From Actinomycetota bacterium (GTDB lineage Bacteria; Actinomycetota; Acidimicrobiia; Acidimicrobiales; JACDEA01), in NCBI GenBank assembly GCA_013816725.1, contig JACDEA010000090.1, positions 1-7,791 of the forward strand: DNA of 7,791 bases, written 5' to 3'. This document shows, piece by piece, positions 6,640-7,791 of this stretch (positions within the stretch are counted from its first letter, which is position 1; each line of letters opens with the position of its first letter). The notes beneath the pieces are model-generated. The model had not been told where the DNA came from. It ran no database searches and saw nothing but the letters and a program-made list of their open reading frames with translations. Made by a program: the position numbers and the translations under genes.

Positions 6640-7791
6640 TTGCCAGCGACGGCGACCCTCACCCTGCTCGTTATCGAACGCGACAGCGAGCAGGTGGTGG
6701 AGGTGTTCGCATCGGTACGGGCGGCGGTGGCCGCCGGTGTGGACGCGCTGCGCGCCGGCACTGCCAGCGATCGCGCCGCGATCTCGGTCGGCGAGGTGCA
6801 GCCGGACGATCTCGCCGGCAGCACCGCCATGGCCGACGCCATGACGCTGTTCGCCGCCGCTCAGCCCGGCGACCTGCTGCTTTCGCCCACGGCGCGCGCG
6901 CTACTGGGCGATCACCGTTTCGACCTCGAAGGCCGCGCTGATGGAGTGGCCGCCGTTGACTGGTCGGAACGCACGGTCGCAGCGCCGTTGCCGGCGTTCC
7001 TGTCGTGGACGCCGCGGCTCGTCGGCCGCCAGCACGAGCTGACCCGGGCGGCGGAAGCGGTCGCCGCGGCTCGCGTCGGGCGCCCGCAAGTGCTGCTACT
7101 GCGGGGCGAAGCCGGCATCGGCAAGACGGCGCTGGCCGGAGCAATCGCCCGCGCCGCGCGCGACGACGGCGTGAACATGCTGGCCGGGCGGGCGTCGGAG
7201 GAAGGCACCCTGCCGTACCAGCCGCTGGCCGAAGCGCTACGGCCGGTGATCGAGGCGGGCACGATCGAACACCTCACCGAGGCGATCGGACCCAGCGCCC
7301 AGTATTTGGCGGCCATGTTCCCCCGCCTCGGCGCGATACCGGCGACGTCGGGAAGCGAGGAAGCCCGATCGCTCCTGCGGCGCGCCTTCTCAGAGCTACT
7401 CGCCGATGTGGCCCGGCGCGGCCCGACGGCGTTGATCCTCGACGACGTGCAGTGGATGCCCCGCCCGGCAATGGAACTGGTCGACGCGCTACGCACCGAG
7501 CTCGATGCTCCCCTGCTGATCATGGCGACGCTGCGCCAGGGCGAGGTGAGCGACGAGAAGATCGACACCTGGCTCACGGCGTGGAGCGACGATCCGTCCA
7601 CGACGGTGATCGAGGTCGGCCCGCTGGGTTTGGCCGACACCGCAGCGTTGATCGAGCTGCACGGTCACCAGCTCGTCGCTCGCCCCGACGCCGTATCTCA
7701 GATCCACTGGCGCAGCGCCGGCAACCCGTTCTTCGTCGAGGAGCTGGCGCTGCACCTGGGCAGCGATCCGAGCGGTGGCGAGACCCCGGAG
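6640..7791 (+). CDS. Large ATPase regulator with eroded class III cyclase N-terminus (3' truncated by window)
   Basis: The frame is open for 384 codons from TTG 6640 to the window end. Residues 1-100 match the landmarks of a class III adenylate/guanylate cyclase domain in order but shortened: LPATATLTLLVIE (compare LPxGTVTFLFTDIE), VFASVRAAVAAGVDAL, AISVGEV (48-54, compare IGLHTGEV), LFAAAQPGDLLLSPTARALLG. Residues from VGR (128-130) onward are an AAA_16/STAND-type ATPase: Walker A GEAGIGKT (156-163, K162), Walker B LILDDVQW (265-272, D268/D269), sensor-like LLIMATLRQGE, and the family motif GNPFFVEEL (361-369). Such proteins are usually about 1000 residues with TPR repeats and sometimes a LuxR HTH at the end, not visible here. 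TTG 6640 is preferred because the cyclase-like sequence begins exactly there; GTG 6694 is the main alternative. It lies 9 nt after the gltB stop, in the same frame, so co-transcription is likely. Confidence 0.8.
   Translation, partial: MPATATLTLLVIERDSEQVVEVFASVRAAVAAGVDALRAGTASDRAAISVGEVQPDDLAGSTAMADAMTLFAAAQPGDLLLSPTARALLGDHRFDLEGRADGVAAVDWSERTVAAPLPAFLSWTPRLVGRQHELTRAAEAVAAARVGRPQVLLLRGEAGIGKTALAGAIARAARDDGVNMLAGRASEEGTLPYQPLAEALRPVIEAGTIEHLTEAIGPSAQYLAAMFPRLGAIPATSGSEEARSLLRRAFSELLADVARRGPTALILDDVQWMPRPAMELVDALRTELDAPLLIMATLRQGEVSDEKIDTWLTAWSDDPSTTVIEVGPLGLADTAALIELHGHQLVARPDAVSQIHWRSAGNPFFVEELALHLGSDPSGGETPE

Noticed and set aside
6282..6842. Minus-strand open frame spanning the gltB 3' end and the ATPase start
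   Set aside because: Its product is low-complexity Ser/Arg/Pro/Thr sequence without motifs, antisense to two well-supported genes.

Overview
The window is high-GC bacterial chromosome with densely packed genes, GTG and TTG starts, and several overlapping start/stop codons. The protein families suggest an actinobacterium, possibly of an Acidimicrobiia-like lineage. That placement is inference from style and family content; there is no rRNA gene here to confirm it.

Layout. (1) Positions 1-816, minus strand: two translationally coupled genes for exported proteins. The upstream one (160-816) is a complete plastocyanin-like type 1 copper protein with a signal peptide, a Thr-rich stalk and a C-terminal membrane anchor. 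The downstream one (1-160, cut by the window edge) starts with a signal peptide and looks like the beginning of a second cupredoxin. (2) 862-1341, plus strand, divergent from the copper protein across 45 bp: a two-module VOC (glyoxalase/dioxygenase fold) protein. (3) 1338-2098, minus strand, convergent with the VOC gene through a shared CTAG: an XRE-type HTH regulator followed by a small nucleotidyltransferase, resembling a widespread HTH/nucleotidyltransferase toxin-antitoxin-like pair. Both members look damaged: the HTH frame has no ATG/GTG/TTG start that keeps the whole DNA-binding domain, and the nucleotidyltransferase has lost its DxD motif. (4) 2103-2122: an 8-bp-arm inverted repeat between this pair and gltB, a candidate operator for either direction. 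(5) 2164-6630, plus strand: a complete glutamate synthase large subunit (GltB, 1488 aa) with glutaminase, central, FMN/3Fe-4S and GXGXG domains intact. (6) 6640-7791, plus strand, 9 bp after gltB and open at the window edge: a large ATPase regulator whose N-terminus is the eroded remnant of a class III nucleotidyl cyclase domain.

How the parts relate. GltB makes glutamate from glutamine and 2-oxoglutarate and normally works with a GltD subunit, which is not next to it here; instead a signalling-type ATPase is tightly linked. The copper proteins are an export/electron-transfer unit with no obvious link to nitrogen metabolism. I see no RNA gene, insertion sequence, CRISPR array or clear terminator. 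No gene-free stretch reaches 300 bases. The main points of interest are the cluster of degenerate-active-site proteins (nucleotidyltransferase, cyclase remnant, VOC) and the decaying HTH/nucleotidyltransferase pair beside the gltB control region.
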